A stretch of DNA of 60,313 nucleotides from assembly GCA_024228935.1 (NCBI GenBank), contig JAAESX010000065.1:1-60313 (forward strand). Reading direction: 5' to 3'. The translations under genes and the position numbers were made by a program. The DNA comes from Pseudomonadota bacterium (GTDB lineage: Bacteria; Myxococcota_A; UBA796; CAJQPC01). Position 1 is the first letter of the stretch, and each line of letters starts with the position of its first letter. Under the pieces are notes generated by a model. It saw only the letters and a list, made by a program, of their open reading frames with translations. It ran no database searches and was not told the origin of the DNA. Below, one piece after another: positions 1 to 7,974 of this stretch.

Positions 1-1
1 A

Positions 2-1075
2 CTGGAAGGCACGCTCGGCCCCTCGCCCACACCCTCCGATGAGCACTCTGGCGACACCCAGGAGGCGGTCGACACCCAGGACGCGGTCGATGCCGACGGC
101 GACGGCGCCACCAGCGACGACGACGGGTGCAGCGGCTCCCCGGATTGCTCGGAGGCCAACACCCCCGGCGGCTGCGACGACGGTGCGGACAACGACCAGG
201 ACGGCCTCTTCGACTGCGACGACCCGGACTGCGCCACCGACCCGGCGTGCGGAGACGGCATCGAGGGCAACGACGCCGGAGAGTGCGAGGACGGCATCGA
301 CAACGATGGTGACGGCCTCACCGACTGCCAGGACGAGGACTGCGCCGGGTTCGACGGCTGCGACGACTACGAGGGCGACGAGCCTGGAGAATGTACCGAC
401 GGCGTCGACAACGACTCCGACGGAGACACGGACTGCGCCGACGAGGGCTGTGCGGGCTCACCGGACTGCGAAGCGGGAAGTGACCTCGGCTCCGAGGGCA
501 ACCCCGGTGAGTCCTGCGACGCCATCCTGACCGGGCTGCCCGACAGCACCGACGGGTCGTTCTGGGTCTCGCCTGGGGGCGCCGAAGCCTTCGAGGTCTA
601 CTGCGATATGAGCACCAACGGCGGAGGCTGCGCCCTGTTCGCGTACCACACCGACACGGCGTACCTGACCGAGCGGGACCCGGTGGTGGCCTGGGAGGAG
701 ACCGGGGTGCTGCCGGACGCGAGCTGGCAGGCCCTGCGCGACGAGGCCTCAGTCGAAATGATGTTCATCGACGAGCACGAGCGGATGAGCACCTTGTCGC
801 GGGCCAACTTCGATGCGGCCTCGTGCGTCACGGTCTCGTCGATCTCGTCGCTGCTGTCCCCGACGTCTGCCGGGGCCTCGAACGTCATCTGGCACGACGA
901 GAACGAGGGGTGCGACATCGAGGACGTCGACTACAGCTACGTCACCTTGAGCGACAAGAACTCGGACCGGGCCTTCATCGTGGAGCGGGCCGATCTGGGC
1001 TTCGACGAGTGGGGCTATGGCAGCGAGGCCACGAGTCAGCACGATCAGGACGAACTGCTCTACTACATCAAGTAG
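2..1075 (+). CDS. Secreted Asp/Cys-rich Ca-binding protein with fibrinogen-like C-terminal domain (5' partial)
   Basis: The reading frame is open from the left edge to a TAG at 1073-1075, so the N-terminus lies outside the window; 357 residues are visible. Residues about 45-160 contain repeats of the form C-x-DG-x-DND-x-DG-x-x-DC-x-D-x-DC, which resemble the Asp-rich Ca-binding repeats of secreted myxobacterial proteins. From about residue 172 a fibrinogen-related segment follows, with ESCDAIL, an S-x-DGSFWV motif and FEVYCDMSTNGGG, the signature found at the start of fibrinogen C-terminal domains. The C-terminal 130 residues are Cys-poor and end in YYIK. It probably acts outside the cell or on its surface as an adhesive or carbohydrate-binding protein; that role is inferred from the domains alone. 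A hairpin at 1172-1197 lies downstream. Confidence 0.75.
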   Translation: MEGTLGPSPTPSDEHSGDTQEAVDTQDAVDADGDGATSDDDGCSGSPDCSEANTPGGCDDGADNDQDGLFDCDDPDCATDPACGDGIEGNDAGECEDGIDNDGDGLTDCQDEDCAGFDGCDDYEGDEPGECTDGVDNDSDGDTDCADEGCAGSPDCEAGSDLGSEGNPGESCDAILTGLPDSTDGSFWVSPGGAEAFEVYCDMSTNGGGCALFAYHTDTAYLTERDPVVAWEETGVLPDASWQALRDEASVEMMFIDEHERMSTLSRANFDAASCVTVSSISSLLSPTSAGASNVIWHDENEGCDIEDVDYSYVTLSDKNSDRAFIVERADLGFDEWGYGSEATSQHDQDELLYYIK

Positions 1076-1171
1076 CCTTGCAGGCGGGCGTTCGAGGCAG
1101 CCTTCGGGAAGATGGTGAGCCTCATTGGACGACGTTCGAGGGGCGAACGGAGCTGCAGTGCGCAGAGCAAG

Positions 1172-1197
1172 AAGGCCCCCACCGAAGTGGGGGCCTT
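1172..1197 (-). terminator. Hairpin terminator after tRNA-Val
   Basis: A perfect 11-bp stem (AAGGCCCCCAC / GTGGGGGCCTT) closes a 4-base loop. On the minus strand the loop is UUCG closed by C-G, a very stable tetraloop. It lies just downstream of the minus-strand tRNA. It could also stop plus-strand transcription from the gene ending at 1075. The T-run after the stem is short on both strands. Confidence 0.7.
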
Positions 1198-1201
1198 GAA
1201 G

Positions 1202-1273
1202 TGGGCGATACTGGATTTGAACCAGTGACTTCTACCGTGTGAAGGTAGCACTCTCCCACTGAGTTAATCGCCC
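1202..1273 (-). tRNA. tRNA-Val (anticodon CAC)
   Basis: The minus strand folds into a full cloverleaf. The acceptor stem is GGGCGAT/ATCGCCC (7 bp), the D stem ACTC/GAGT, the anticodon stem CTACC/GGTAG with loop TTCACAC (anticodon CAC, reading GUG), and the T stem ACTGG/CCAGT with loop TTCAAAT. The variable loop is AAGTC and the discriminator base is A. The 3' CCA is not encoded. The terminator-like hairpin at 1172-1197 follows directly. Confidence 0.95.
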
Positions 1274-1349
1274 TCAGCGGACAGCCACTTAGCCACCCCG
1301 ATCGGCGCAGGCAAACCGATCCGGAAGCGCCCGCGGCCCTTTCGTCGAC

Positions 1350-1355
1350 TACCCT
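1350..1355 (+). promoter_or_regulatory. -10-like TACCCT, 7 nt before the kinase start codon
   Basis: TACCCT is followed by 7 nt and then the ATG at 1363, with no purine-rich ribosome-binding site between. This is the TAnnnT-N(5-8)-start arrangement seen at several other genes in the window and fits a leaderless mRNA. No convincing -35 element is visible. Confidence 0.35.
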
Positions 1356-1362
1356 GTCCAGG

Positions 1363-2691
1363 ATGAGCGAACCGCCCGAGCCCGAGACCAGCGAGACCGC
1401 TTGGCAAGCGACCGCAGGCCTCGCCGCGCTCGTCGCGGGATTCGGCTTGGCCGCCCTGGCCTACGAGGGCGTGGGTCCTGCGGCGCTGCTCTCGCTGCCC
1501 GCCGCGTTGGGCGCCGCCGCGACAGCCGTCTGGCACCGTCAGCGCTGGCGGCGTCTGGAAGACGAGGCCGAGAGCACCCGGCAGGCCGAACTCGTCGAGC
1601 TCGTCGAGGCCCAGGCCGCAAACGCCCGCCGCTTGCGTCGGGTCGAAGGCATCGCCGAGCTCGGCCTTGTCGCGGCCCAGGTCGGTCACGAGCTCCGGAA
1701 CCACCTGATAGCCTCGATCTCAACCTCGAGTACAGCGCCGAGATGCTGCGCGGAGGGGACGAGGCGCTCGAGCTCGACACGGTGCGGACCGGCCAGCTCC
1801 AAGGCGCCGTCACCGATGCGATGAGCGCGACCGACCGGATCCGCGACATCACGGGGGATCTGCGACTGCTGACCCGTGGAAGCCACGGCTCGACCGAGCC
1901 GGTCGCGGTCGACCGGGCTGTCGAGCTCGCTGTGCGGATGGCCCGACCGGTCGTCGAGCGCCATGCGCGCCTGGTCGTCGACGTGCACCGCACCCGGCCT
2001 GTGCGTGGTGACCTCGGCCGACTGTCCCAGGCCGTCCTCAACCTGCCGCTCAACAGCGCCCAGGCCATCCCGCCCGACAGCGGACGCAGCCACTTCGTGG
2101 GCGTCCGATGCTGGGACGAGGGGGACGGGGTCTCCCTGAGCGTCGAGGACAACGGCATGGGCATCGAGCCCGAAGACCAGCCGCACATCTTCGACACGTT
2201 CTTCTCCACCAAGGAGGCCGACGGAACCGGACTCGGGATCTCGTTCGTCCGCCGGGAGATCAACGCGCTCGGCGGCCAGATCCTGGTCCAGGCCGCCAGG
2301 AGAAGGGACCACGTTCCTCATCCACCTCCCCGCCCATCAGGCCCAGTCCGTCTCAGCCAAGCGCTTCCGGGTGCTGCTGGTGGACAACGACGCCTTCGCC
2401 GCTCGCGCGGCAGCGAGCCACTTGCGCGAGCACTACGAGGTCCAGGTGGCGCGGTCCGCGACCGAAGCGCTCGACCTCCTCGACGAGGAGTCGTTCGACG
2501 TCCTCCTCTGCGAGACCGATCTCCCAGGGACGTCCGGGGTCGAGCTCTACGAGCGACTCGAGAGGACGAATCCTCGCGCCGCCGACCGGATGATCTTCAT
2601 GTCCGAGCACGAGGTGGCCTGCCCCCGCGAGCTGGTGGACAAGGCTCCGGCGACGCTCCGCTCGGCCATCCGGAGCCAGACCGAAGCCTGA
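1363..2691 (+). pseudogene. Hybrid sensor histidine kinase with C-terminal receiver domain, two frameshifts
   Basis: Three consecutive frame segments reconstruct one protein. The first (from 1363) has two hydrophobic segments, a coiled coil and an H-box VGHELRNHL with the phospho-acceptor His. The second (about 1707-2300) carries the rest of the dimerisation helix, an N-box-like segment (LNLPLNSAQAIP), G1 (VEDNGMGIEPED) and G2 (GTGLGISFV) of the HATPase_c domain. The third (to 2691) is a receiver domain starting FRVLLVDNDAFAARAA, with a probable phospho-acceptor Asp in the ETDLPG strand. The first shift fits one lost base near 1710 (CTGAATAGC would restore RNHLNSLDLNLEYS). The second fits one extra A near 2301. 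It is either a decayed gene or two consensus errors. Its target is unknown. Confidence 0.75.
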
Positions 2692-2718
2692 GCCCCGAAC
2701 GGTGGATAGAACAAGGTC

Positions 2719-3696
2719 ATGCTCTTCGCCGTCCTGGCCTGCACCACCTCGACAGAGACCGTCCGCATCACGGGTGAAGGCCGTCTCCACCACGTGATCA
2801 GCGGGGCCACCTGGGAGGACCCCGACCTTCTGGTCCGCGAGCGCGTCCCGGTCGGCTCGATCGCCGCAGCCGTCGCAGGCTCGACGCTGACGTTCGGCGA
2901 CGGCGAGTCCGGCCTGGCCGTCCCGCGCCACGAAGGCGAGACCCTGGAGTTCACCGACGAGCTCGTCCTGCCCGAGCAGGTGGGGATCTGGGACGTCACG
3001 GTCGATGGCCGGACCATCCCGGTGGTCACCACGTGGACCGAGCCCCTGGAGGACACCCCGCTCTACCAGCAGATGCTGCTGTGGTCGGGCGAGTGGCTGG
3101 CCGGGATGCCCAGCCACGCCGTGACCGACGACATCGAGGCCGCCGAGGACTCCATCGCGCTGGCCACACTGCGCGGCATGGAGGCGCTGTCGGAGACCGA
3201 TGGACGCAGCTACGGACCGTTCCCCCGTCCCAAGAAGAAGGACAACCAGGCGCACGTCTGGCTCGACTTCAAGCGGTCGGCGTGCGGTGAACACCGGGGT
3301 GCGTTCATGGCGTTCGTCGAGGCCCAGGGCGTCGACGCTCAATGGGTGCTGATGAGCTTCCGCGAGCCATCGCCCGACGTCCTGTCGATGTACGAGACCC
3401 GCCACATCGCTGCGGTCGGCCGCGAGGCGAAGGCCTGGCAGCACTACAACCACGTCGCCGTCGAGGTGAACGGGCAGGTCTACGATCCCAGCTATGCGCT
3501 GCACGCTACTGACTGGAATGCGTACGAGGACGACCTGTTCGGCCGGTACTGCTACGGCGAGGTCGAGAAGTGCAAGACGCCCGGCGGCTGGTGCCAGCAG
3601 CCCCGCCCGGAAGACACCTGCGTCGACAACCCGTCCGGGTTCGACACCGAGGACCCGGTGATGGCCTTCGACATCCGCCGCGGCGACAACTACTGA
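2719..3696 (+). CDS. Transglutaminase-like lipoprotein
   Basis: The 325-residue product begins MLFAVLAC, an extremely short lipobox signal with Cys8. An in-frame TAG at 2707-2709 rules out an N-terminal extension. The C-terminal half has the order of a papain/transglutaminase-like catalytic triad: Cys189 in SACGEHRGAFM, His245 in HYNHVAVEV and Asp256 in VYDPSYA. The N-terminal 110 residues look like a beta-rich accessory domain. It probably sits in the envelope and cleaves or cross-links peptide bonds, but the substrate is unknown. Its stop overlaps the start of the 36-residue ORF (TGATG), so it heads a tightly packed group with the signal-peptidase-like gene and the serine hydrolase. TAGAAC lies 6 nt before the ATG and there is no clear Shine-Dalgarno. 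Confidence 0.75.
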   Translation: MLFAVLACTTSTETVRITGEGRLHHVISGATWEDPDLLVRERVPVGSIAAAVAGSTLTFGDGESGLAVPRHEGETLEFTDELVLPEQVGIWDVTVDGRTIPVVTTWTEPLEDTPLYQQMLLWSGEWLAGMPSHAVTDDIEAAEDSIALATLRGMEALSETDGRSYGPFPRPKKKDNQAHVWLDFKRSACGEHRGAFMAFVEAQGVDAQWVLMSFREPSPDVLSMYETRHIAAVGREAKAWQHYNHVAVEVNGQVYDPSYALHATDWNAYEDDLFGRYCYGEVEKCKTPGGWCQQPRPEDTCVDNPSGFDTEDPVMAFDIRRGDNY

Positions 3697-3806
3697 TGGG
3701 CCGAAAGAAGCTCGGCCTGCGACAGCGAATCTGGCTCAAGATATCGAAACTGCTCGGCTTCCTTCACAAGACGAACGAGTCCGGCAACAACATGAGCCAG
3801 CGATGA
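3696..3806 (+). CDS. 36-residue basic amphipathic small protein
   Basis: This small ORF starts at an ATG that shares bases with the upstream stop (TGATG at 3694-3698). It ends with a TGA that shares bases with the downstream ATG (ATGA at 3803-3806). The product starts MGRKKLGLRQRIWLKISKLL and is rich in Lys/Arg with spaced Ile/Leu/Trp, so it could form an amphipathic, membrane-surface helix. The double stop/start overlap is the main evidence that it is translated, by coupling from the transglutaminase-like gene into the signal-peptidase-like gene. I do not recognise a family. It could also be only a coupling leader. Confidence 0.5.
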   Translation: MGRKKLGLRQRIWLKISKLLGFLHKTNESGNNMSQR

Positions 3807-4390
3807 AGGCCAAGCTCGCCGGCCTGGCCGTCGCGCTGATGGCGCTTGCAGCGGGGCTGGTGCTCGACGTCCGCACGGTGGGCGGCGAGGACATGCTGCC
3901 CTCCCACCTGCCCGGCGACGTGGTCGTGTTCGGTCCGGGCGCGCCCTCGCATGGCGACGTCGTGCTGCTGACCGACCCCTCGGACCCGGAGCGCACCGTC
4001 CTTCGCCGAGTGCTGGGCCTGGCCGGGGACACCGCCGTGATCGACGGCGCCGAGCTGTCGCTCCAGGGCGTCGTCGTCCGACGTCGCGAGATGGAGCGGA
4101 CGGATGCCCGCGTCGTCACGAACGAGGGCGACCTGTACCTGACCCAGACGCTCCCGCGGGAACACAGCGAGCCGACGACGACGCTCACGGTCCCCGCCGA
4201 TCACGTGCTCGTCCTGGCCGACAACCGCGACCAGGCGCTGGACAGTCGCTGGTGGGGACCGATCCCCGCAGACGCCATCCACGGCCGCGCGCTGGTCCGG
4301 CTCGGCTCCTCGGATGCCTGGCGCGGCGCCATCACGTTCGGGAGCGTCGACGGCCCCTGGATCCCCCCCTCGAAGCAACCCCTGGACTGA
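3803..4390 (+). CDS. Signal peptidase I-like (S26 fold) protein lacking the catalytic Ser and Lys
   Basis: The 195-residue product has one N-terminal membrane segment (about residues 4-22) and the conserved boxes of type I signal peptidases in order. Box B is EDMLPSHLPGDVVVF (residues 29-43), box D is TVLRRVLGLAGD (65-76) and box E is DNRDQALDSRWWG (140-152). In active enzymes box B reads S-M-x-P with Ser as nucleophile; here residue 30 is Asp. The general base Lys before the conserved Arg in box D is Arg68. Both catalytic residues are therefore replaced while the surrounding fold is well kept, so it is probably a non-proteolytic binding protein (inference). It overlaps the 36-residue ORF by ATGA and lies 3 nt before the serine hydrolase gene. 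Confidence 0.8.
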   Translation: MKAKLAGLAVALMALAAGLVLDVRTVGGEDMLPSHLPGDVVVFGPGAPSHGDVVLLTDPSDPERTVLRRVLGLAGDTAVIDGAELSLQGVVVRRREMERTDARVVTNEGDLYLTQTLPREHSEPTTTLTVPADHVLVLADNRDQALDSRWWGPIPADAIHGRALVRLGSSDAWRGAITFGSVDGPWIPPSKQPLD

Positions 4391-4393
4391 CCC

Positions 4394-5929
4394 ATGCTCG
4401 CACTGCTCCTGGCCTGTACTCCCTCGGACGACACCAACTTCACGAACCCGGTCGAGCCCGAGGACACCGCCACCTGGGACCCGCGCTTCGACCCGATCGC
4501 CGAGGCCTTCAAGAGCGAACTCGCCACCCACGACGCGCCCGGTGTCGCCGTCGCCATCCTCGAGGACGGCGAGATCGTCTGGACCGCGGCGTTCGGCCAG
4601 CGAGGCCCCGAAGGCGACGAGGCGCTGACCCCGCACGCGCTCTTCCGCATCGGCTCGGTCACCAAGATGCTCACAGCGCAGGCCCTGGTCGTCGAGCGGG
4701 ACGAGGGGCGGCTCACGCTCGAGGACCCGGTCCAGGACTGGGTCGACGTCGAGACCGTGACCCCCGACCGGTACCCCTCCACGACCCTCCACCACCTGCT
4801 GTCGCACCAGGGTGGCTTCTACGATCACACCCCGATCGAGGGCAGCGCGGGGGACAACCGACTCGCGGCGTACACCGAAGGCACGTGGGCGAACAGCTAC
4901 TCGATCCAGATGGTCGATCCGGGCACGTTCTGGAACTACTCGAACCCGAACTTCGCCCTGGCCGGACTGGTCGCCGAGCGCAGCAACGGGCAGGCCTACC
5001 GCGAAGTCGTGGCCGCCAACGTGCTGGAACCGCACGGGATGTCGCGTACCTTCTTCCTGGCCGACGAGGTCGAGGCCGACGGGGACTACGCCACGGGCAA
5101 GGCGTACGACTGGACCGGCGGGAGCGCCGCCTGGCTGCCCGCGGGGCCGGACGCATACGACCACGCGTGGTCCCGGCCGGCCGGTTTCGCCTGGTCGAGC
5201 ACCTCGGATCTGCTCCGCTTCGCCGACTTCCTGATGACCGAGCAGGGCCTACTGACCGACGCGTACGTCGACTTCGAGGTCGGCTACCCGGGCACGTTCT
5301 TCTACGGCTACGGGGTCATGGTCTACGAGGGCTTCAACAGCGTCGACGGCTGGGTCGACGCGCCGGTCTGGACCCACGGGGGGGCCATCCCCGGATTCTC
5401 CGCCGACCTCTACATGTTGCCGGACGAGGGGCTGGCCATCGCGGTCCTCGCCAATGGGGACGGCGCCTACTTCGGGAACAGCATCGCGGTCGCCTTCGAC
5501 GAGCTCGCCGAGCTGCCCTACGGGACGATGCCCGACGCTGGCGACCGGGACGACCTGGAGCGCTACCCGGGCACCTACCACGACCCCTACAACATCGGGA
5601 CGTGCACCATCGGACTCGAGGACGCGCTCACCATCGCGTGTCCGACGCTGGAGAACTACGGCTACGACGTCGGCGAGGACCTGATCGCGGCCGGTCAGGA
5701 CAACTTCCTCATGACGCTCAACGGGCAGTACCTCCAGATCGCGCTCCTGGCCGGCCCCGACCACGACAGCCAGTACCTGCGCCACCGGGCGTTCGTCGGT
5801 CACCGCGTGGACGAGGCCATCGCTCCGCTCGAGCAGCCCGTCCCGGACCGCGAGCTGCTCGCTAGAGTCCTTCGTACGGAAGAAAACAGTCGAGCCAGGT
5901 CGACAGGAGCACTCGCTCGTCCTCGGTGA
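4394..5929 (+). CDS. Class C beta-lactamase-family serine hydrolase, lipoprotein
   Basis: The 511-residue product starts MLALLLAC. The stop of the preceding gene (4388-4390) is in frame with it, so the signal peptide cannot be longer. The beta-lactamase/transpeptidase motifs are all present: SxxK at residues 88-91 (GSVTKML), YxN as WNYSNPNF near residue 178, and HGG as THGGAIPG near residue 333. The C-terminal 150 residues resemble the lipocalin-like domain often attached to this family. Likely activities are esterase, D-amino-acid amidase or carboxypeptidase at the envelope; the sequence does not decide between them. The last 68 nt overlap the convergent cytochrome c gene. Confidence 0.85.
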   Translation: MLALLLACTPSDDTNFTNPVEPEDTATWDPRFDPIAEAFKSELATHDAPGVAVAILEDGEIVWTAAFGQRGPEGDEALTPHALFRIGSVTKMLTAQALVVERDEGRLTLEDPVQDWVDVETVTPDRYPSTTLHHLLSHQGGFYDHTPIEGSAGDNRLAAYTEGTWANSYSIQMVDPGTFWNYSNPNFALAGLVAERSNGQAYREVVAANVLEPHGMSRTFFLADEVEADGDYATGKAYDWTGGSAAWLPAGPDAYDHAWSRPAGFAWSSTSDLLRFADFLMTEQGLLTDAYVDFEVGYPGTFFYGYGVMVYEGFNSVDGWVDAPVWTHGGAIPGFSADLYMLPDEGLAIAVLANGDGAYFGNSIAVAFDELAELPYGTMPDAGDRDDLERYPGTYHDPYNIGTCTIGLEDALTIACPTLENYGYDVGEDLIAAGQDNFLMTLNGQYLQIALLAGPDHDSQYLRHRAFVGHRVDEAIAPLEQPVPDRELLARVLRTEENSRARSTGALARPR

Positions 5930-6230
5930 GCCCTCCCGCCGGCGGCATGCTGTCGTCGTCGAGCACTCGCGCCCGGATTCGGTCGGCCTGACCGCAGGCG
6001 TCCTCGACCGTGTCGAACACGACCCCCTCGGGGGCGCCGTAGCGCTCAGGAGCGGTGCTCGCGTGGCACCCCTGGCACTGGGTCAGCAGGAACCCGTGCC
6101 CGAAGCCCTGCCACGTCACCACCGGCAGCCCGTCACACGCGCCGATCTCGGGCTCGGGCAGGTCGCCGCAGGTCTCGATGCCGCTGTCGATGACCGGGTC
6201 TTTCGCACATGCCAGGAGGAGGAACCACAC
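5862..6230 (-). CDS. Small c-type cytochrome lipoprotein
   Basis: The chosen start is GTG at 6230, giving MWFLLLACAKD with a lipobox Cys at residue 8; 122 residues in all. A single haem site CQGCH lies at residues 52-56 and a candidate distal Met ligand is in DDSMPPAGGL near residue 95. This pattern resembles the short cytochrome-like domains of planctomycete and myxobacterial outer-membrane proteins. It probably carries electrons or senses redox state in the periplasm. A good -10 hexamer, TATACT, lies 8 nt before the GTG on the minus strand. The 3' end overlaps the serine hydrolase gene by 68 nt. Confidence 0.75.
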   Translation of the reverse strand: MWFLLLACAKDPVIDSGIETCGDLPEPEIGACDGLPVVTWQGFGHGFLLTQCQGCHASTAPERYGAPEGVVFDTVEDACGQADRIRARVLDDDSMPPAGGLTEDERVLLSTWLDCFLPYEGL

Positions 6231-6238
6231 GCTGAGCG

Positions 6239-6246
6239 AGTATAGG
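6239..6246. promoter_or_regulatory. Shared divergent -10 region (cytochrome c / DUF2058 gene)
   Basis: The sequence AGTATAGG gives TATACT on the minus strand, 8 nt before the cytochrome GTG, and TATAGG on the plus strand. For the plus-strand gene transcription would start near 6253, leaving a short leader with GGAGGT before the ATG at 6265. The two -10 elements share their central TATA. Confidence 0.45.
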
Positions 6247-6264
6247 GTTCCATGCGGAGGTCCG

Positions 6265-6804
6265 ATGTCGCTGCGAGACGCCCTGCTGAAGGCCGGTGCG
6301 GTCGACAAGAAGCAGAAGCGCAAGGTCGAGCGCGATCTGAAGAAGTCGCGCAAGAAGTCACAGGGTGACCGCGAGCGGGCGCACGTGGTGCGCAAACGCG
6401 AGAAAGCGCAGGCCAGGCAGGAGAAGGAGCGGCTGAAGGCCGAGCGGCTGAAGGCGCGGAAGGCGCGGGAGAAGGGCTCGGCGCAGGAGGCCGCGAAGCT
6501 CCGGGTCCGCCACCTGATCCAGGCCCACGGCGTCCACCTGAAGGGCGGCACCGGCACCCGCTTCTACTTCCCGATGATGGACGGCGTGACCATCGGCCGC
6601 CTGTGGACCCCGTGGACCATCGCGCGCAGCCTGCGTGCCGGACAGAGCGCCATCGCCGCGCTGGTCGTGCCCTATGACGACGAGGTCACCTACCTGGTGA
6701 TCCCGCGCGACATCGCGCTGACCATCCGCGCCTCGGCCCCGGAGCAGCTGGTGTTCTTCAACGAGACCAACGGTGGGGACGAGCCGTTCACGGACGACCT
6801 GTGA
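6265..6804 (+). CDS. DUF2058 family protein
   Basis: The 179-residue product starts MSLRDALLKAGAVDKKQK, the typical opening of the DUF2058 (YaiL-like) family. A very Lys/Arg-rich helical stretch follows (about residues 14-75), then a compact C-terminal domain with RFYFPMMDG and PYDDEVTYLVIPRDIA. The basic segment suggests nucleic-acid or ribosome contact, but the family has no settled function. The start has a good GGAGGT ribosome-binding site 3 nt upstream. Its stop overlaps the next start as GTGA, so the two are translationally coupled. Confidence 0.85.
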   Translation: MSLRDALLKAGAVDKKQKRKVERDLKKSRKKSQGDRERAHVVRKREKAQARQEKERLKAERLKARKAREKGSAQEAAKLRVRHLIQAHGVHLKGGTGTRFYFPMMDGVTIGRLWTPWTIARSLRAGQSAIAALVVPYDDEVTYLVIPRDIALTIRASAPEQLVFFNETNGGDEPFTDDL

Positions 6805-7364
6805 TCGCCTGGCTCGTCGCCTGCATGACGAGCTCGCCCACGGCCGAGCCGACCACCTCGATCGCCTCCTGCCAGGCGTACTCCGGCGAGGCGCTCAGCT
6901 GGTGCCTCGTCCGCGAGGTGCCCGACCTGGACGACGTCGGGCTCTGCACCGACGCCACCCCGTTCGAGGCGGAGTGCCGTCTGCGGTGGGTCCGCCGGCA
7001 CCAGACGCGCGTCCCGGTCGACGAGCTCCTGGCGGCCTGCCTCACAGACGAGGAGTGCCGCTTCGACGTCATCGACGGCTCGCCGGCCGGCTTCCTGGAC
7101 CAACTGGACCGATGCGCCCAGCTGGGCGACACCGCGCCGTTCTGCCAGGAGCACGCCGCCCTCCGCTGGCTCGACGCCGGGGCTCCAGACCTCGACGCCG
7201 TGGTCCAGGCGACCACCTGGCCCGAGGCGCGCGGACGGGCGCTCGGTCACGTGCACGCCTGCTCGGAAGGACCCGCATGCGACACACTCGCCGCCGAACT
7301 CCAAGGGCCCTGCCGGACGCTCGCCGACGAGGTCGAGGCAGACCGGTCGGTCTGTTCGCGATAG
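6801..7364 (+). CDS. Cys-rich small lipoprotein, function unknown
   Basis: The start GTG (6801-6803) overlaps the TGA of the DUF2058 gene. The 187-residue product begins MIAWLVAC, a short lipobox with Cys8. About eleven further Cys are spread through the sequence, for example SWCLVRE, LCTDAT, ECRLRW, ACLTDEEC and ACSEGPACD, which suggests several disulfides in an exported domain. I do not recognise a family. Its position between DUF2058 and the next basic protein suggests co-transcription, not a shared function. Confidence 0.6.
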   Translation: MIAWLVACMTSSPTAEPTTSIASCQAYSGEALSWCLVREVPDLDDVGLCTDATPFEAECRLRWVRRHQTRVPVDELLAACLTDEECRFDVIDGSPAGFLDQLDRCAQLGDTAPFCQEHAALRWLDAGAPDLDAVVQATTWPEARGRALGHVHACSEGPACDTLAAELQGPCRTLADEVEADRSVCSR

Positions 7365-7373
7365 AAGCGACGC

Positions 7374-7934
7374 ATGTCGTCCGAGCGGAAGAAGCAGCAG
7401 AAGCGCCAGAAGGCCTCGAAGAAGCGCTCGAAGAAGCAGGCTGTCCGCAGGAGCCGGAACGCCTCGAACAAGCAGGTGAAGGGAGCGGGCCTCAGCGACA
7501 TGCTGGAGTGGCCGCTGGCCGAAGCCTGGATCGGCCAGGACTGGCACGAACGCGGCGCTCGGTTTCCCGCCGTGATCACCCGCGAACACTCCAGCGGGGA
7601 CATGGCGGCCGCCGTGTTCGACGTCGACCTGTCTGGCCCCGGGATCGTCAAGGCGGAGCTGCTGACCCACATCTCGCGCCCCGAGCTTCAGAGCCACCTG
7701 GCGCGGATCAGCGAGGCCATGCCGATGATGGAGATCGCGCCCGGTCACGTGCTGGGCGCCGTCGACGCCGGCTGGAACATGAACGGGGAGTCGCTTCCGC
7801 CCGGGTTCGCCCGGGCGCGGGCCCTGTTCGGCGAGCTCGAGGCGGACGCTCGGATCGAGTTCCTGACCGGACCGCCCGAGGTCGCCCAGAAGAAGCAGGG
7901 CTGGCTGTCGAAGCTCCTCGGCAAACGAGACTAA
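7374..7934 (+). CDS. Uncharacterised protein with basic N-terminal tail
   Basis: The 186-residue product has a 36-residue N-terminus made mostly of Lys, Arg, Gln and Ser (MSSERKKQQKRQKASKKRSK). A globular domain follows with EWPLAEAWIGQDWHERG, FPAVITREHSSGDMAAAVFDVDLSGPG and SLPPGFARARALFG. The middle of the protein reads like a conserved bacterial hypothetical family in which a tryptophan-containing EAWI..DW motif precedes a VFDVDL strand; I know no function for it. The basic tail could bind nucleic acid. It follows the Cys-rich lipoprotein by 9 nt and precedes cheA by 40 nt. Confidence 0.65.
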   Translation: MSSERKKQQKRQKASKKRSKKQAVRRSRNASNKQVKGAGLSDMLEWPLAEAWIGQDWHERGARFPAVITREHSSGDMAAAVFDVDLSGPGIVKAELLTHISRPELQSHLARISEAMPMMEIAPGHVLGAVDAGWNMNGESLPPGFARARALFGELEADARIEFLTGPPEVAQKKQGWLSKLLGKRD

Positions 7935-7974
7935 AGACGACCCCCTTCCCTTCCGACGCGTCGTCGGAGGAAGG

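Noticed and set aside
1172..1197. The tRNA-adjacent inverted repeat as an attachment site
   Set aside because: It is a single self-complementary hairpin with a stable tetraloop, best explained as a terminator, and no second copy was noticed in the window.
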